Position numbers and translations under genes: made by a program
Notes under the pieces: generated by a model
Seen by the model: the letters and a program-made list of their open reading frames with translations, nothing else
What the model was told of the DNA's origin: nothing
Databases searched by the model: none
DNA from: Candidatus Poribacteria bacterium
GTDB taxonomy: Bacteria; Poribacteria; WGA-4E; PCPOR2b
NCBI GenBank assembly: GCA_022822785.1
Contig: JAJEAL010000090.1
Location: forward strand, 1-64,000
Direction of reading: 5' to 3'
DNA: 64,000 nt
Shown here: positions 62,877-64,000 of the stretch, piece by piece
Position numbering within the stretch: the first letter of the stretch is position 1
Layout: every line of letters begins with the position of its first letter

Positions 62877-63704
62877 TTAATAGCTCCAAGCGTCCTCTGT
62901 GAGCTCACCTGAATAGATGATTCGGGCATCCCCCTCTAGATAGACGTTTGTTGCTTCGTCGTTCGCGAGATCGAAGTGGATGGTCAGCACTGAACCGCTG
63001 GTGGTCTTCACAGCGACCGGGGACTGAACCTTCCCCAGCGCAGCAGAGACAACCGCAGCGGCAATAGAGCCTGTACCACAGGCGAGGGTCTCATCTTCGA
63101 CGCCGCGTTCGTAGGTGCGGATGTCGATCGCCTGAGAATCTTTGACGCGGACGAAATTGGCGTTTGTCCCCGCTGGTTTGAAGTCGTCGTGATAGCGGGT
63201 CTGCCTGCCAAGCCCGAATACATCGGTTCCCTCCAAATCTTCTGCGAAAAAGAGGACGTGCGGAACGCCGCTATTGGCGAAAGAGATATTGTGGACACCA
63301 TCTTCCAGCTGCAGCGGAAAATTCAATCGGAGGTCGGTTGGATCGCTCATCCGGACCTTGACATCGGTCCCAACAATTTCGGATTCGTAGATCCCGGCTT
63401 GCGTCTCAAAGGACATCCGCTCCGAAACGATGCCGTTAATATAGGCGAACCTTGAGATACAACGTGCGCCGTTTCCGCAGGTCTCCGCCTCGCCGCCGTC
63501 CGCGTTGAAGTAGCGCATCCGGAAATCCGCTTTATCTGTATTTTCGACGAGCAATACGCCGTCTGCGCCGGCAGACATTCGGCGTTGGCACACCTTTTCG
63601 ACAAAATCGGTATTTTCGTATTGGACAACGCCCTCGCGGTTATCAATGATAACGAAGTCGTTGCCCGCACCGCTCAGTTTCATGAAGGGTATTTTTTGGG
63701 GCAT
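62877..63704 (-). CDS. dapF: diaminopimelate epimerase
   Basis: A 275-residue cytoplasmic enzyme that converts LL- to meso-diaminopimelate for lysine and peptidoglycan synthesis. The two catalytic Cys are seen as Cys76 in ETCGNGARC and Cys209 in LACGTGS. The start FMKLSGAGNDFVIID is the family N terminus and the length is standard. AAAAGGAGT precedes the ATG. It is separated from the downstream ThuA-Gfo gene by a hairpin, so co-transcription is not certain. Other dap genes are outside the window. Confidence 0.96.
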   Translation of the reverse strand: MPQKIPFMKLSGAGNDFVIIDNREGVVQYENTDFVEKVCQRRMSAGADGVLLVENTDKADFRMRYFNADGGEAETCGNGARCISRFAYINGIVSERMSFETQAGIYESEIVGTDVKVRMSDPTDLRLNFPLQLEDGVHNISFANSGVPHVLFFAEDLEGTDVFGLGRQTRYHDDFKPAGTNANFVRVKDSQAIDIRTYERGVEDETLACGTGSIAAAVVSAALGKVQSPVAVKTTSGSVLTIHFDLANDEATNVYLEGDARIIYSGELTEDAWSY

Positions 63705-63899
63705 ATCAGTACTCCTTTTCTTAATGTTGAATTATTGTATCATATTTGCTATCTGTTCACCACAACGGTTCTATTTATTTTAACCCAAGTTGCTAATGCA
63801 TGATAACATTTGACAGTACGTAGGTCGGAGACTCTCAATACGGAGTTGGGTTGTGGGGCTGAAGTCCACTATAAGACCGGGTTATCGACAGGCAAAAAT

Positions 63900-63970
63900 A
63901 AAGCCCCAGCGGGGCGGAATGTTTATAGAAAAACAGGATCCCTACACACTTCAAAGCCCCAGCGGGGCGA
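63900..63970. repeat. two copies of AAAGCCCCAGCGGGGCG
   Basis: The 17-base unit occurs at 63900-63916 and 63953-63969. It contains the hairpin GCCCC-AGC-GGGGC, and the copies stand 53 bases apart in the same orientation. This sequence type is a common interspersed repeat in several bacterial phyla. No transposase is present, and the array may continue past the right edge. The 296 bases after dapF hold no gene. Confidence 0.7.
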
Positions 63971-64000
63971 CAGGTGTCTTTGGAATGATATACGATATAT

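Overview
The window looks like chromosomal DNA of a free-living or host-associated Gram-negative bacterium, most probably a Candidatus Poribacteria-type lineage. This is an inference from gene content. Two proteins end in the same roughly 85-residue C-terminal domain opening with NYPNPFNPETW or a close variant. A PorU-type C25 peptidase sits directly upstream of a PorV-type barrel protein. Phytanoyl-CoA dioxygenase, mandelate racemase/muconate lactonizing, Gfo/Idh/MocA, ThuA, UbiD and M81 proteins occur together, which is a combination I associate with Poribacteria. No phage, integrase, CRISPR array, rRNA or plasmid gene was seen. There is one tRNA, tRNA-Leu(GAG).

Layout. 1-15.3 kb is a cell-envelope block: a GNAT protein, two HEAT-repeat lipoproteins (one with PDZ domains), a metallophosphoesterase, the 2097-residue PorU-like peptidase, a PorV-like barrel, a DUF4159 protein and a convergent outer-membrane barrel with calcium-binding-like loops. 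15.8-24.4 kb holds a ceramidase-like protein, mtnA overlapping a degenerate pyrophosphatase homologue, an exported leucine-rich-repeat protein, a metal-dependent amidohydrolase, a gene remnant, UbiD and a Gfo/Idh/MocA oxidoreductase. 24.5-30.8 kb has an orphan DNA methyltransferase with its own promoter, then an Ldh-family dehydrogenase, a luciferase-like monooxygenase, an enolase-superfamily protein, a PhyH dioxygenase and an ABM monooxygenase. 30.9-42.9 kb is entirely minus strand: uvrB, PBP1A, a redoxin, a lipoprotein, two large exported beta-propeller proteins with the shared C-terminal domain, and a conserved protein of unknown function. 43.0-56.2 kb holds an M81 peptidase, an exported MTA/SAH nucleosidase, a CoxG-like protein, a repeat protein, an M23 peptidase, hrpB, a Nudix hydrolase, a class III aminotransferase and a PpiD/SurA-like foldase. 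56.5-63.7 kb holds tRNA-Leu, two more enolase-superfamily genes, an alpha/beta hydrolase, an aldo/keto reductase, a ThuA-Gfo/Idh/MocA fusion and dapF.

How it fits together. Surface attachment (PorU, PorV) and candidate cargo (YWTD, WD40-dockerin) point to a type IX-like secretion route. MtnA and the nucleosidase belong to methylthioadenosine salvage, although the nucleosidase has a signal peptide. The scattered oxidoreductases, dehydratase-like enolases, UbiD and dioxygenase suggest catabolism of varied small organic compounds, but no complete pathway can be read from the window.

Small-scale structure includes several sigma70-like promoters, perfect inverted repeats that look like dispersed elements, a MITE-like 184/324-bp element and GCCCC-AGC-GGGGC repeats at the right edge. 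Start sites were chosen from Shine-Dalgarno position and homology. One gene probably starts at CTG and one at TTG.
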